Source: Natrinema salifodinae (GTDB lineage Archaea; Halobacteriota; Halobacteria; Halobacteriales; Natrialbaceae). Taken from it: a stretch of DNA of 64,000 nucleotides. The notes under the pieces were generated by a model. That model was not told the origin of the DNA. It worked only from the letters and a program-made list of their open reading frames with translations, and did no database searches. Shown piece by piece: positions 1 through 8,237 of the stretch. The position numbers and the translations under genes were made by a program. The stretch covers positions 24,632 to 88,631 of the forward strand of contig NZ_FOIS01000006.1 of the NCBI RefSeq assembly GCF_900110455.1. The letters are read 5' to 3'. Each line of letters begins with the position of its first letter. The stretch's first letter is position 1.

Positions 1-405
1 GTCGGGGACGACCTCGCGGATCGCGTCGCGGTTGTCGCCGTGACCGTGGACCGCGACCGGCACGCCCCGCTCCGTGAGGGCCACGACCGTCTCCGGATTC
101 TTGTCCAGGTCCGTCACCATGCAGTCTACCTCGACGCCGCGGGCTGCGAGGGTATCGGCGGCCGTCGACGCAGCCACGACGACGTCGGCCTCGCGAGCGC
201 GTTTGATGGCCTGGTCGGTCTCCACGGACGGACCGGCGCCGGCCACGGCGACGGTCGCGTCGCGAACGAACGAGAGCGCGTCGGGATCGAGCGGATCGTC
301 GACGAGCGACGCCAGGAGGTCGCGACCCCGCTCGTCGCCGGCGCGGTCGTAGCCGAAATCGCGTAGAATCGCTTCGTAGACCGGTTCCCACTCCTCGAAC
401 TCCAT
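1..405 (-). CDS. mptE: 6-hydroxymethylpterin diphosphokinase MptE-like (DUF115), 3' part cut off
   Basis: The first 135 residues are visible; the gene runs off the left edge. The N-terminus begins MEFEEWEPVYEAILRDFGYD, followed by a glycine-rich AVAGAGPS segment and the DUF115-like stretch VDCMVTDLDKNPE. Archaeal DUF115 proteins of this type (MptE) transfer pyrophosphate to 6-hydroxymethyl-7,8-dihydropterin in the tetrahydrofolate/methanopterin route. The gene lies just downstream of a dihydropteroate synthase on the same strand, the next step of the pathway, which supports the call. The start is the ATG at 405-403. The family assignment rests on recognised motifs and context, not on a search. 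Confidence 0.8.
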   Translation of the reverse strand, partial: MEFEEWEPVYEAILRDFGYDRAGDERGRDLLASLVDDPLDPDALSFVRDATVAVAGAGPSVETDQAIKRAREADVVVAASTAADTLAARGVEVDCMVTDLDKNPETVVALTERGVPVAVHGHGDNRDAIREVVPD

Positions 406-584
406 GGGCGTACTCGTCGCTAGAGGGGTTTGTGTGTTCGGGAGTCGGACCCAGTCGCCACTGGTCGACGTAGCACCGCAATAATTCCGTGTTGTGGGCC
501 GGGGGTCGCCTCCAAAGTACCCCTACCCGGGAGGCCGCCCGGCGTCCACTCCCTCATTTCGAAGCATCCGGTATAAGCTTTCTC

Positions 585-1778
585 TTAACGCAGTACCTCT
601 GACAACTTCTCGCCTAATTCGCCGAGGGCACCGTCTTCGTCGTTCAGACGTTCTGTCACTCCGGAAACGGCCGTCGTCGACCCCATGAGTAAGGGTTGCA
701 CGTCGGACGCGCATTGGACGACCGCGCCGTTCTCGGCGGCGATCGCGGTCAGTCGCTCCCGCGCGTCCGCCTCGAGCCCCTCGATCTCGACGAGTTGAGC
801 CTGCCAGTCGTCGGCGAAGGCGGGATCGACGCCGCGTTCCCGAAGCTGCGCTCGGAACTCGCGAGTCGAGTGCACGTCCAGTTGTGAGACCGTCAGCCCG
901 TCCGCGGCGGCGCTCGCGCGCTCGGTGAACGCCTCGCCGATTAGCGTCGCGTCCCGCGTCTCGGCCACGTCGTGGGTCCGGATCACGTGCGCCCCGCGCT
1001 CGACGGCCATCGACGTGGCCGCCAGGCTGACCGGGAGCCGCTCGTCGGTCTCGCGGTCGGCGATCTCGCCGAGGAAGTTCTTCCGGTTGATCGAGACCAG
1101 CATCGGCTGGCCGAGCGCGCGGAACTCCCGCAGCCGGCGGAAGGTCTCGCGGTCGTCCGCGAGCGTCTGAGCCTCGCTCCAGCCGCCGAAGGCGGGATCG
1201 ATAATCGTCTTGTCAGTGAGGCCGTTCTGCTTCAGCGCCTCGTAGACCTGATCGACGTAGTCCGCCTGAGCCGCCCACTCCGGAGACTTTCGAGAGGCCC
1301 AGTCGGTCTCCTCGACGGCGCCTGGCCGTTCTAAGTCCGGCGGGCTCGCCATCTTCGCGACCGCGGCGTCGTGGTCCTCACAGACGGTCGGCATCTCTGG
1401 GTCGGCGAAGCCGCAGATGTCGTTGACCATGTCGAACCCCTGCGAGAGGGCCGCGTCGGCGACCTCGGCGTAGCGGGTCTCGATAGAGAAGATCGCGTCG
1501 CCGGAGACGCTCTCGATCGTTTCGAGGGCGACGTGGAGTCGGTCGAGTTCCTCCTCGGCCGAGAGTACGTCGAAGCGCTTGTTCGCGGACTCGAGACCGA
1601 CGTCGACGATGTCTGCCCCTTCGCCGATCAGTTCCTCGTCGACGTAGCGGGCCGCCTCACCGGGATCGTCGTAGACGCTCGGATCGTAGGGCGACTCCTC
1701 GCTGACGTTCAACACGCCCATGATCCGGGGCGGGTAGTCGTCTCCGATCCCCAGGCCGGCGGCGTCGACGCTGTTCAT
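585..1778 (-). CDS. folP: dihydropteroate synthase
   Basis: This gene encodes 397 residues with a DHPS-type TIM-barrel signature: an opening strand IMGVLNVSEES, then EGADIVDVGLESA, DPAFGGWSEAQT, MLVSINRKNF and the closing VIRTHDVAETRDA. DHPS condenses the pterin pyrophosphate with p-aminobenzoate. The last roughly 100 residues form an extension beyond the barrel, with no recognised role. An in-frame ATG eight codons upstream (1802) is less likely, because the T-rich element at about 1801-1808 lies near -26 relative to 1778, typical of a leaderless transcript. Its neighbour on the same strand is the MptE-like gene. Confidence 0.88.
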   Translation of the reverse strand: MNSVDAAGLGIGDDYPPRIMGVLNVSEESPYDPSVYDDPGEAARYVDEELIGEGADIVDVGLESANKRFDVLSAEEELDRLHVALETIESVSGDAIFSIETRYAEVADAALSQGFDMVNDICGFADPEMPTVCEDHDAAVAKMASPPDLERPGAVEETDWASRKSPEWAAQADYVDQVYEALKQNGLTDKTIIDPAFGGWSEAQTLADDRETFRRLREFRALGQPMLVSINRKNFLGEIADRETDERLPVSLAATSMAVERGAHVIRTHDVAETRDATLIGEAFTERASAAADGLTVSQLDVHSTREFRAQLRERGVDPAFADDWQAQLVEIEGLEADARERLTAIAAENGAVVQCASDVQPLLMGSTTAVSGVTERLNDEDGALGELGEKLSEVLR

Positions 1779-1840
1779 ACCCGGAGTGAGGAAGCGAGGC
1801 AAAAAGGTACCGCGGTTCCGGCGAGCCGCCGGGTCGGCGA

Positions 1841-3070
1841 TTATTCGTCGTCCTCGAGTACGGCCAGGCGCGAATCTCGCAGGAGCACCTTCTTGACGAT
1901 CGAGGGGTTCTCGAGCAGGCGGTGTTTCGCGTGGGCGCCGCGGCCGCGGCCCCGCCCTTCGCGCTCGGACTGGATGACGTTGAGGAAGTTCTGTTCCTGG
2001 AGGATCTCCTGGACGCGGCGTTCGGAGAGCACGTCGAAGTCGAGCTGGCGGGCGACCTCCTTGTACTGGTTGTAGATAATCTTCGTCGGGAACTCCTTCT
2101 CCGAGCTGTTCTCGGTCAGCAGCGTCAGCGAGTAGAGGATGGCCTTGGCCTGCTGGGGCGAGCCCTCGATCAGTTCGTTGAACCGGTCGGCCTCGGTCTT
2201 CTCCTTGGCGTCGCGGACGTGGTCCGCCGTGACCCGCGTGTCGTTTCGCTTCTTCGCGATCCGGCCCGCGTTCCGGAGGATGTCGATCGCCTTGCGCGCG
2301 TCGCCGTGTTCTTGGGCGGCGAGTGCGGCAGTCAGCGGGATGACGTCGTCGGAGAGCACCCCGTCGTGGAAGGCGTCGCGACGTTTCTCTAAAATTTCGA
2401 CGAGCTGGTTGGCGTCGTACGGCGAGAAGACGAGTTCGTCACGCGAGAGGCTGGACTTGACCCGCTCGGAGAGATGATCCGGGAAGTCGATCTTGTTCGA
2501 GATGCCGATGATGCCGATGCTCGAGTCTGATATTCGACGGTTCTCGCCGGCCCGCGAGAGCTTTCGGAGGACCTCGTCGTCCTCGAGCATGTCGATCTCG
2601 TCTAAGATGACGATGGTGACGTCGGTGCAGTGGTCGACGGCCTGCCAGAGGCGCTTGTAGTAGTCGCCGGTCCCCAGACCGCGGTCGGGAACGGTGATCC
2701 CGCTTTCGTCGGGATCGTTGACGATCTGGGCGATCGTCTTGACGATCGACGCCTCCGTGTTCTGTTCGCCGCAGTCGATAAAGGCGTACTTCACGGTGAC
2801 GTCGTCGTGCCGGGCTTCGGTGATCACGCGCTGGGTCACCGACCGCGAGATGAGCGATTTGCCGGTTCCGGTCTTCCCGAAGATGAACAGGTGGTTGGGC
2901 TCGCTCCCGAAGATGGCCGGATTCAGGGCGTCCGCAACCCGTTGCATCTGCTCGTCGCGGCCGACGATCCGATCCGGACCGGGCAGGTGCGTGATCTCGA
3001 GCAGACGCTCGTCGGCGAAGACCGGATCGTCGTACCGAAAGAGCGGGTCTCGATCGTCGTTGGCGGACAT
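1841..3070 (-). CDS. orc1: Orc1/Cdc6 replication initiator
   Basis: This is a 409-residue AAA+ initiator. It has Walker A GKTGTGKS near residue 66, Walker B VILDEIDML near 155, a sensor-1-like stretch IIGISNKID near 195, and a C-terminal winged-helix region from about 300. Orc1/Cdc6 proteins bind ORB boxes at archaeal origins and recruit MCM. The gene points away from a 1.1-kb intergenic region with ORB-like boxes, the usual arrangement in which an initiator gene sits beside its own origin. A TATA-like element on the minus strand lies at about 3100-3108. A 12-base half-ORB at 3122-3133 lies just upstream, so autoregulation is possible. Confidence 0.95.
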   Translation of the reverse strand: MSANDDRDPLFRYDDPVFADERLLEITHLPGPDRIVGRDEQMQRVADALNPAIFGSEPNHLFIFGKTGTGKSLISRSVTQRVITEARHDDVTVKYAFIDCGEQNTEASIVKTIAQIVNDPDESGITVPDRGLGTGDYYKRLWQAVDHCTDVTIVILDEIDMLEDDEVLRKLSRAGENRRISDSSIGIIGISNKIDFPDHLSERVKSSLSRDELVFSPYDANQLVEILEKRRDAFHDGVLSDDVIPLTAALAAQEHGDARKAIDILRNAGRIAKKRNDTRVTADHVRDAKEKTEADRFNELIEGSPQQAKAILYSLTLLTENSSEKEFPTKIIYNQYKEVARQLDFDVLSERRVQEILQEQNFLNVIQSEREGRGRGRGAHAKHRLLENPSIVKKVLLRDSRLAVLEDDE

Positions 3071-3312
3071 TGCGGTACCCGGTCCCTACCAACTGGACTG
3101 AAATAAAGGTATGGAGATCGATCGCGGATGTAAATGTCCCGTCTAAGATACGAGCACCGGGAGAAACGGCCGCATGGCTAATAGAACCGGGAACCGCCTC
3201 CCTCGCGCTTCTAACCGCGACCGGCAGCGCGACGAGACACGCCAGGCGACTCCCGTCGAATCGACGGTTCGGCGGCGGGCGATGGCGGACGGCGGCGGAC
3301 GACGACGAATTC

Positions 3313-3343
3313 GGGACGGACACCCCCGTCGCGGATGTAAGAC
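3313..3343 (-). repeat. ORB-like origin recognition box 1
   Basis: On the minus strand the box reads CTTACATCCGCGA followed by CGGGGGTGTCC. It matches the boxes at 3493, 3594 and 3646. The G-string half is a hallmark of haloarchaeal Orc1 binding sites. Confidence 0.75.
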
Positions 3344-3492
3344 TCCGACGCTCACACCGGTAATCGGAACGGTGCGCTCGGTTTCGGCATCGCGACCCCG
3401 TGTTCTGACCGGAAACAGAACCCCTATAAGGTCGGCAGAAACCGACGCGATCGTGACTGTACGCGAGATTCCGCGACCCACACTGATCACCT

Positions 3493-3524
3493 ACCGGGGA
3501 CACACCCCCGTCGCGCTTGTAACG
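3493..3524 (-). repeat. ORB-like origin recognition box 2
   Basis: On the minus strand the box reads GTTACAAGCGCGA followed by CGGGGGTGTGTCCCC. It has the same orientation as box 1, about 180 bases away, and faces the right-hand pair. Confidence 0.78.
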
Positions 3525-3593
3525 ACAATAGGGCGGGGGTGATCGAGAAGTATCCGCGAATACGTGGAAATAGACCCCCGAATCCGACCAGTT

Positions 3594-3619
3594 TTTCATC
3601 CGCGAGGGTAGTGTGTTCC
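3594..3619 (+). repeat. ORB-like box 3 (degenerate G-string)
   Basis: On the plus strand the box reads TTTCATCCGCGA followed by GGGTAGTGTGTTCC. The first half differs from box 1 at one position. The G-string is interrupted by TA, so binding may be weaker. Confidence 0.55.
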
Positions 3620-3645
3620 AAAACAGAGTCCCCCCACGTACTTCT

Positions 3646-3675
3646 GCTTACAAACGCGAGGGGGGTGTGTCCCTC
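3646..3675 (+). repeat. ORB-like origin recognition box 4
   Basis: On the plus strand the box reads CTTACAAACGCGA followed by GGGGGGTGTGTCCC. It is inverted relative to boxes 1 and 2 and is a near-match to box 2. Confidence 0.78.
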
Positions 3676-3803
3676 TCTCACTGGCAACCGACACGACCTG
3701 CCGCGTTCGATCGACCGTTTCCGCCGATTCCTTCCTTTTCCTCCCATCTACCCACACACTACTTCCCGTCTACCTCCCACACTATCGTCTCCCCGACACC
3801 ACG

Positions 3804-3834
3804 TCCACTCGTTGGACATTACATCCACTCGTTG
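3804..3834 (+). repeat. 11-bp direct repeat pair in the origin region
   Basis: TCCACTCGTTG occurs at 3804-3814 and again at 3824-3834, a 20-base period. The first copy is part of a small inverted repeat, GTCCA..TGGAC, at 3803-3817. Confidence 0.6.
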
Positions 3835-3863
3835 TCGCACGTTCATCTGTTATCGTGGTGGTT

Positions 3864-3916
3864 CTAGCGATCTATCTAGTGACGTTCTATCTAGTGATCT
3901 AGAGTCCTAGAACTAG
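3864..3916 (+). repeat. CTAG-rich tract with 12-bp direct repeats
   Basis: The 12-mer TCTATCTAGTGA occurs at 3871-3882 and 3886-3897, 15 bases apart. Six CTAG tetramers fall within 53 bases (3864, 3876, 3891, 3899, 3907, 3913), and the last two form a CCTAGAACTAGG palindrome. CTAG is generally rare in haloarchaeal DNA, so the cluster is unlikely to be chance. Confidence 0.7.
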
Positions 3917-4213
3917 GTATCTATCAGGAAGATAGGGAAGGAAAGGGAGGAAAGAGACGTTTCGGAGAGAAGACGACCGCAGAACGAAGTCCCGGAACAC
4001 GCTCCTTTTTGCGATCCCGCTCAGTACTTCGGCTATGACCGCAAACGCGACCGGTATCTTCCCGGCGTCCCGCCGGATCGAGACCGTCCGGCAGACCGCC
4101 GCGACTCCCGTCGGCAACGGGCCCGAGTCGAAGGCGAACACCGTCTCCGAGCGCCGTCTCACGATCACCTCCACTGCCGTCCCTCCTCTCACACCTAGTC
4201 CCTCCTCTCACCA

Positions 4214-5005
4214 ATGAGCGACGATACTCCCACCACCGACCGACCGACAGATCGAACGCCGCCAGCCGTCGCCGTCGTCGACGCCCAGTCGCCTGGCAAC
4301 GTCGGCACCATCGCCCGCGCGATGAAGAACTTCGGGTTCGAGGACCTCCTGCTCGTCGATCCGCCCGAACTCGATCCCGACGGCGAGGCCTACGGCTTCG
4401 CGGGCCACGCCCGCGAGGACATTCTCCCCAACGCCGAGGAGGTCAGCTTCGATCACCTGGTCGAAAACTACCACACGATCGGCTGTACGGCCGTGACCAA
4501 CGAGGACGACCGCAGCCACATCCGATTTCCCTACTCGACGCCCGCCGACCTGGCCGAGCGGCTGCCGACCGTCGAGGCTCCGACCGCGCTCGTGTTCGGC
4601 CGCGAGCGCGTCGGCCTCACGAACGAGGAACTCGCCCGAATCGACGAGATTTGCTCGATTCCCGCGAGCGCCGAGTACCCCGTGCTCAACCTCGGCCAGG
4701 CGGCCACGGTCACGCTCTACGAACTCCGGACGCTCACGCTCGAGGAGACGCAGTTGCCCGACGTCGAGCGAGTCCGCGCGCCCGAGGCGACGGTCGACCG
4801 GCTCTACGACCAGTGGGGAGACTTGCTCGGCGAGATCAACCACCCCGAGGAGAAACGGGACAAGACGATGCGGATGCTGCGACGGGTGTTCGGCCGGGCG
4901 GACGTGACCGAACGCGAGGCGAACACGCTGTTGGGGCTCCTCCGGCGCGCGACCGAGCGGCCGGCCGAGAACCGATCGGCCGAGAACCGATCGATCGAGG
5001 AGTGA
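4214..5005 (+). CDS. SPOUT-family RNA 2'-O-methyltransferase (TrmJ type)
   Basis: This 263-residue protein shows the SpoU/TrmH knot motifs in order: GNVGTIARAMKNFGF near 28, LVFGRERVGLT near 122 and LNLGQAATVTLYE near 155. The C-terminal helical extension (about 190-250) is typical of TrmJ, which methylates the 2'-OH of tRNA position 32 using SAM. The exact substrate is inferred. The gene is the first one rightward from the origin. A T-rich promoter element at about 4005-4013 lies 200 bases upstream, so a leader may be present. The C-terminus ends in a short repeated segment (AENRSAENRS) encoded by a 15-base duplication. Confidence 0.85.
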   Translation: MSDDTPTTDRPTDRTPPAVAVVDAQSPGNVGTIARAMKNFGFEDLLLVDPPELDPDGEAYGFAGHAREDILPNAEEVSFDHLVENYHTIGCTAVTNEDDRSHIRFPYSTPADLAERLPTVEAPTALVFGRERVGLTNEELARIDEICSIPASAEYPVLNLGQAATVTLYELRTLTLEETQLPDVERVRAPEATVDRLYDQWGDLLGEINHPEEKRDKTMRMLRRVFGRADVTEREANTLLGLLRRATERPAENRSAENRSIEE

Positions 5006-5127
5006 TCGTCTCGCGATCGCACTCGAGCGCTCGCGATCGTCCGACCGAATGAGAGCGGCCGGTCACGGTCGGGAACCCGGCCGAACGGCCATCACAGTAA
5101 TATGGGCGTAGTCACCAGCAACACGAG

Positions 5128-6177
5128 ATGACTGCACTTCGCCGACGGACGGCGCTGAGTCTGCTGGGTGCCGGGATGGCATCCCTCGCCGGTTGTTCGG
5201 AGACGTCCGACGAGACCGATCCCGAATCCGATGCCGAAGACGAGGACGAAGCCGACGATCCAATCGAGGGCGAACTCCCGTCATACGCCTCGATCCTCCC
5301 GACGACCGAGAACTCGTCGTTCTTCTACGGTGCGATCGACGTCGAAACGATGGGGACGTTGCTCGAGGACGAAGGGGCCGAAACGGGCCGGGAACCGACG
5401 GATCCGCTCGTCGGCAACCCGGTCGTCGTCGCGCTGCTGTGCTCGTTCGGCCTCCGCCTGCTCGGGACCTCGGCCGGGTTCGACGCCTATATGGAACACA
5501 ACGAGACCGCCGACGGCGAGGAACAGTTCGTCTACGCCGAGGGCGTCTACGCGCTCGTCGGGACCTACGACCGCGACGAACTCGCGGCCGATCTCGAGGA
5601 ATCTAGCTACAGCGTCGAAACCGAGGCGGATGCGTACGCGGTCTACACCGACGACAACAGCGACGAAGTCGTCGGCGTCTCCGACGATGTCTACGCCTAC
5701 TCCTACCCCAACGGGAGCGATTCCGAGTTCGACCCGATCGCCGCCGTCGAGCGAACCGTCGCGACCGCGGCCGGCGAACGCGAACCGAAACACCAGGCGG
5801 ACGCCGACTTCGAACGGCTGCTCCGCGCCGGCGACGCCACCGGCATCACCTGCTGTCTGTACACCGACGACGACGAGTTCGACGCCGACACGCTCGCCGA
5901 CGACCAGGCGAGCGACGATAAGGGACTGGCGTTCGAATTCGACGCTTTCGACGGGGCCTACGGCGCTCACCAGCAGCTCGCCGTTTCGGGTGACGCGGGC
6001 GCAACCGCTCGTGCAACTGTTGCCTACGGCAGCGAAGACCAGGTCGACGAGGACCGCCTCGAGTCGGCGCTCGGGACGGAAGCGGACGCGGAGACAGTGG
6101 CGATTAGCTCCGCAGATCACAGCGAAGCGACGGTGACCGTCGAGGCCGAGTACGGCGGCGAGTTCGCGCGCGAATAG
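5128..6177 (+). CDS. Tat-exported lipoprotein, haloarchaeal, function unknown
   Basis: This 349-residue protein begins with a twin-arginine signal (RRRTALSLLGAG) and a lipobox ending LAGC at about residue 23. An Asp/Glu-rich linker follows, then a globular domain starting near residue 50 (LPSYASILPTTENSSFFYGAID). The mature protein should be anchored to the outer face of the membrane by the lipidated cysteine. I recognise no catalytic motif. A TATA-like AGTAATATGG lies at about 5095-5104, consistent with the ATG at 5128. The gene stands alone and converges on the zinc-ribbon gene to its right. Confidence 0.75.
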   Translation: MTALRRRTALSLLGAGMASLAGCSETSDETDPESDAEDEDEADDPIEGELPSYASILPTTENSSFFYGAIDVETMGTLLEDEGAETGREPTDPLVGNPVVVALLCSFGLRLLGTSAGFDAYMEHNETADGEEQFVYAEGVYALVGTYDRDELAADLEESSYSVETEADAYAVYTDDNSDEVVGVSDDVYAYSYPNGSDSEFDPIAAVERTVATAAGEREPKHQADADFERLLRAGDATGITCCLYTDDDEFDADTLADDQASDDKGLAFEFDAFDGAYGAHQQLAVSGDAGATARATVAYGSEDQVDEDRLESALGTEADAETVAISSADHSEATVTVEAEYGGEFARE

Positions 6178-6201
6178 CTGTACCGCTTCTCGTTCGACCG
6201 C

Positions 6202-6246
6202 TCTACTGCTACTGAGTCTACTGCTACTGGGTCTACTGCTACTGGG
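6202..6246. repeat. Three tandem 15-bp repeats between convergent genes
   Basis: The unit TCTACTGCTACTGRG is present three times in tandem (6202, 6217, 6232); the last two copies are identical. On the minus strand each unit supplies in-frame TAG codons, and the stop codon of the zinc-ribbon gene lies inside the third unit. Confidence 0.85.
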
Positions 6247-6898
6247 TTACCGGCGACGCGTCTCGCTCGCGTGCGGGCTCCGCACGGGACTCGTACTGCC
6301 CGGTCGAATTGACGGTTCCGACCCAGCCGCAATCGCCGCAGGCGAACAGCCCCTGGCCGTCGATCAAGGCGCCGCCGCAGTCGGGGCAGGTGTTCGTCGC
6401 GGCCGATTCGGCCGCCGCGTCGGCATCGGCGGCGGATCCGAGCGGCGTCGGCACGTCACCGGTTCGGAGCGTGGCGATGGCTTCGTCGGTCGTGTACGTC
6501 TCCTCGGTTGCGTCGTCGGTGTGAGGGAAGACGCCGATCAGGTCGTCGTCCGCGTAAAGTTCGAGACATAGCAGCGGCGTCACGAGCCGCGCCCGGGTCT
6601 CGCCGGTCACCTGCGAAGTCGTCGAGCGCTCCCGGAACGGCGGGCTGACGCTGACGCCGCGCTCGCCGGCCCACCGCGTGAACCGCTCGTAGTTCTCGAG
6701 GACTTCCTGATGGGGGCTGTCGTCGGACAGCGCGACCTCCTTGGGCCAACTCCGGAGCAGCAGGTCGTCGATTGCCCCTTCGGACTCGCAAGCGCGGAGC
6801 GTCTCGATCTGCTCGTCGATCGGTTCGAGCAGCAACGGCGCGCGCACGTGACACACCGCGGTCAGCTCCGCCGGGTCCGCGTCGCTCATCTCAGTCAT
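6239..6898 (-). CDS. Conserved haloarchaeal protein with C-terminal zinc ribbon
   Basis: This 219-residue protein has an N-terminal domain of about 150 residues rich in helices (HVRAPLLLEPIDEQIETL). An Ala-rich linker follows, then a C-terminal CPDCGG...CGDCGW zinc ribbon near 170-190. The N-terminal part reads like haloarchaeal HTH-associated regulatory proteins, but I cannot name the family. A TTTATC promoter element about 30 bases upstream of the ATG at 6898 supports this start; an ATG three codons further in (6889) is an alternative. The last codons and the stop lie inside a tandem repeat, so the C-terminus may vary between strains. Confidence 0.65.
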   Translation of the reverse strand: MTEMSDADPAELTAVCHVRAPLLLEPIDEQIETLRACESEGAIDDLLLRSWPKEVALSDDSPHQEVLENYERFTRWAGERGVSVSPPFRERSTTSQVTGETRARLVTPLLCLELYADDDLIGVFPHTDDATEETYTTDEAIATLRTGDVPTPLGSAADADAAAESAATNTCPDCGGALIDGQGLFACGDCGWVGTVNSTGQYESRAEPARERDASPVTQ

Positions 6899-7198
6899 TG
6901 ATCACATAACAGACCAACGTGTGAACTGATAAAGGTTTTCGACGGCGCAGATATGCGACTCTATCGGGTCGACGTGAGTGTCTACTGCAACCGATAGTTC
7001 ACAGAACCACCAGAAGAGACGTTATTACGGACGCCCGGAACCAGCCCGGTACGGAAATGCATCCGTGTGAAGAAACCGCCCCTCTCGTTGATTCGACCCG
7101 TTATCGGCGGTTCGAACTGTTCTAAGCGAGGCGACAAATCAGCGGGAACGAGCCACCATCGGTCGTCGAGCCCACTCGGGTGGAACCGCTCGCTTCGC
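6899..7198. other. Intergenic region without a gene
   Basis: These 300 bases separate the start of the zinc-ribbon gene from the 3' end of the EamA gene. The left part carries the zinc-ribbon promoter. The middle holds a GC-rich partial inverted repeat (ACGGACGCCCGG...) and an ATGCAT palindrome near 7056. I see no RNA gene or ORF with haloarchaeal composition. Confidence 0.5.
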
Positions 7199-8149
7199 TT
7201 ACGACGTCGCGCTCGATCCCGTCCCGAAGGCCGAACGAAGCAGCGCCCGCAGCGCCTGGCGCTTGATGATGACGAAGCCCGCGAGGATCGTCACCAGGCC
7301 GACGAGCGTGAGCGAGTCGACGACGTAGCCCAGCGCGATCCAACTCACGCCCATCGCGACCACCGGTTCGGCGTAGCTGACGAGGTTCACCTGCGTCGCC
7401 CCGCTGTGTTCGAGCAGTTCGAAGTAGAGCAGGAACGCGAACACGCCGGAGACGATCGTCAGGTAGCCGTAGGAGAGCAGGGCCGTCCCGGTCAGGTCGA
7501 TCGCCGCGACCGATTCGCCCCGCAGGAACGCCCAGCCGAGCAACACCGCGCCGCCGACGAGCATCGCCCAGGCCTGGAGCGTCTCGAGGGGGAGGTCAGA
7601 GTCGATCGGCCGCGTGAGCACGCTGCCGAGCGCGAACATGATGGCCGAGGCGAATACGAGCACGGCTCCGACGGTGACGTCGCCGCCGAGCGCGTCGGGG
7701 GAGGGCTGGACGACGGCGATCACGCCGACCAGGCCGAGCACGAAGCCGGCGACGCCGGCGGGCGCGAGTCGCTCATCCGGGAGGACGACGCCGGCGAACG
7801 CCACCGTGAGGATCGGGGCGGTACTGACGAGCGTCGCCGCGACTGCGCCCGGGACGTACAGCTCGCCGAGGTACAGCAGTCCGTGGTAGAGCGCGATGAC
7901 GAAGACGCCGGCGACGGTGACCGCCAGCCACTCCGACCGGTCGCGCGGCCGCGTACGATCGGTCGCGACGGCCGCGTAGCCGAAGACGATCGCGCCCGCG
8001 ACCGCGTAGCGGAGGCCGGCGAACAGCAGCGGCGGTACGTGTTCGAGTCCGACCTCGATCGCGACGAACGAGGTCCCCCAACAGAGTGCTAGCATCGAAA
8101 AGAGCACCGCTTCGCGGTACCCGTCCGGCACTGAATCGAGTAGAGTCAT
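7199..8149 (-). CDS. EamA/DMT-superfamily transporter
   Basis: This is a 316-residue polytopic membrane protein with the two EamA repeats of the drug/metabolite transporter family. Each half has about five helices; the first begins MLALCWGTSFVAIEVGLEHVPPLLFAGLRYA and the second follows near residue 150. Members export amino acids or other metabolites; the substrate here is unknown. The TATA-like TCTAAATAC about 28 bases upstream of the ATG at 8149 supports the start. It is divergent from an Lrp/AsnC regulator across 180 bases, so control by that regulator is likely (inference). Confidence 0.87.
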   Translation of the reverse strand: MTLLDSVPDGYREAVLFSMLALCWGTSFVAIEVGLEHVPPLLFAGLRYAVAGAIVFGYAAVATDRTRPRDRSEWLAVTVAGVFVIALYHGLLYLGELYVPGAVAATLVSTAPILTVAFAGVVLPDERLAPAGVAGFVLGLVGVIAVVQPSPDALGGDVTVGAVLVFASAIMFALGSVLTRPIDSDLPLETLQAWAMLVGGAVLLGWAFLRGESVAAIDLTGTALLSYGYLTIVSGVFAFLLYFELLEHSGATQVNLVSYAEPVVAMGVSWIALGYVVDSLTLVGLVTILAGFVIIKRQALRALLRSAFGTGSSATS

Positions 8150-8222
8150 ATTCGATTCGGAAATCGTCCCCGTATTTAGATGCTTCTACAAGCAACTCGG
8201 TTCTGCTGGACCAAAAATCATA

Positions 8223-8237
8223 CATATGAATGCATTC
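8223..8237. promoter_or_regulatory. Palindrome in the divergent EamA/Lrp promoter region
   Basis: GAATGCATTC (8228-8237) is a perfect 10-bp palindrome, preceded by CATATG (8223-8228), midway between the divergent starts at 8149 and 8330. It could be the site of the neighbouring Lrp-type regulator. The TATA elements for the two genes lie outside it. Confidence 0.35.

Larger units (their letters stand above)
3071..4213. other. Chromosomal replication origin region (oriC-type intergenic)
   Basis: This 1.1-kb stretch lies between the leftward initiator gene and a rightward RNA methyltransferase gene and contains no convincing protein gene. It holds four ORB-like boxes, each with a TTACA or TTTCA half followed by CGCGA and, in three of them, an intact GGGGGTG G-string. 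Two point left (3313-3343, 3493-3524) and two point right (3594-3619, 3646-3675). The 70 bases between the opposing pairs are the best candidate for the unwinding element. From about 3720 the strand is pyrimidine-rich, then carries short direct repeats and a CTAG cluster (3864-3916). Flanking genes diverge from the region, as expected for bidirectional replication. Confidence 0.85.

Noticed and set aside
2439..3599. Long open frame on the minus strand through orc1 and the origin
   Set aside because: It is a shadow of orc1 in another frame and is Arg/Ser-rich. It also crosses the ORB boxes.
4035..4217. 60-residue open frame before the RNA methyltransferase gene, with a T-rich element about 26 bases upstream
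   Set aside because: It is not acidic, overlaps the methyltransferase start, and has no recognisable domain. The promoter element probably serves the methyltransferase.
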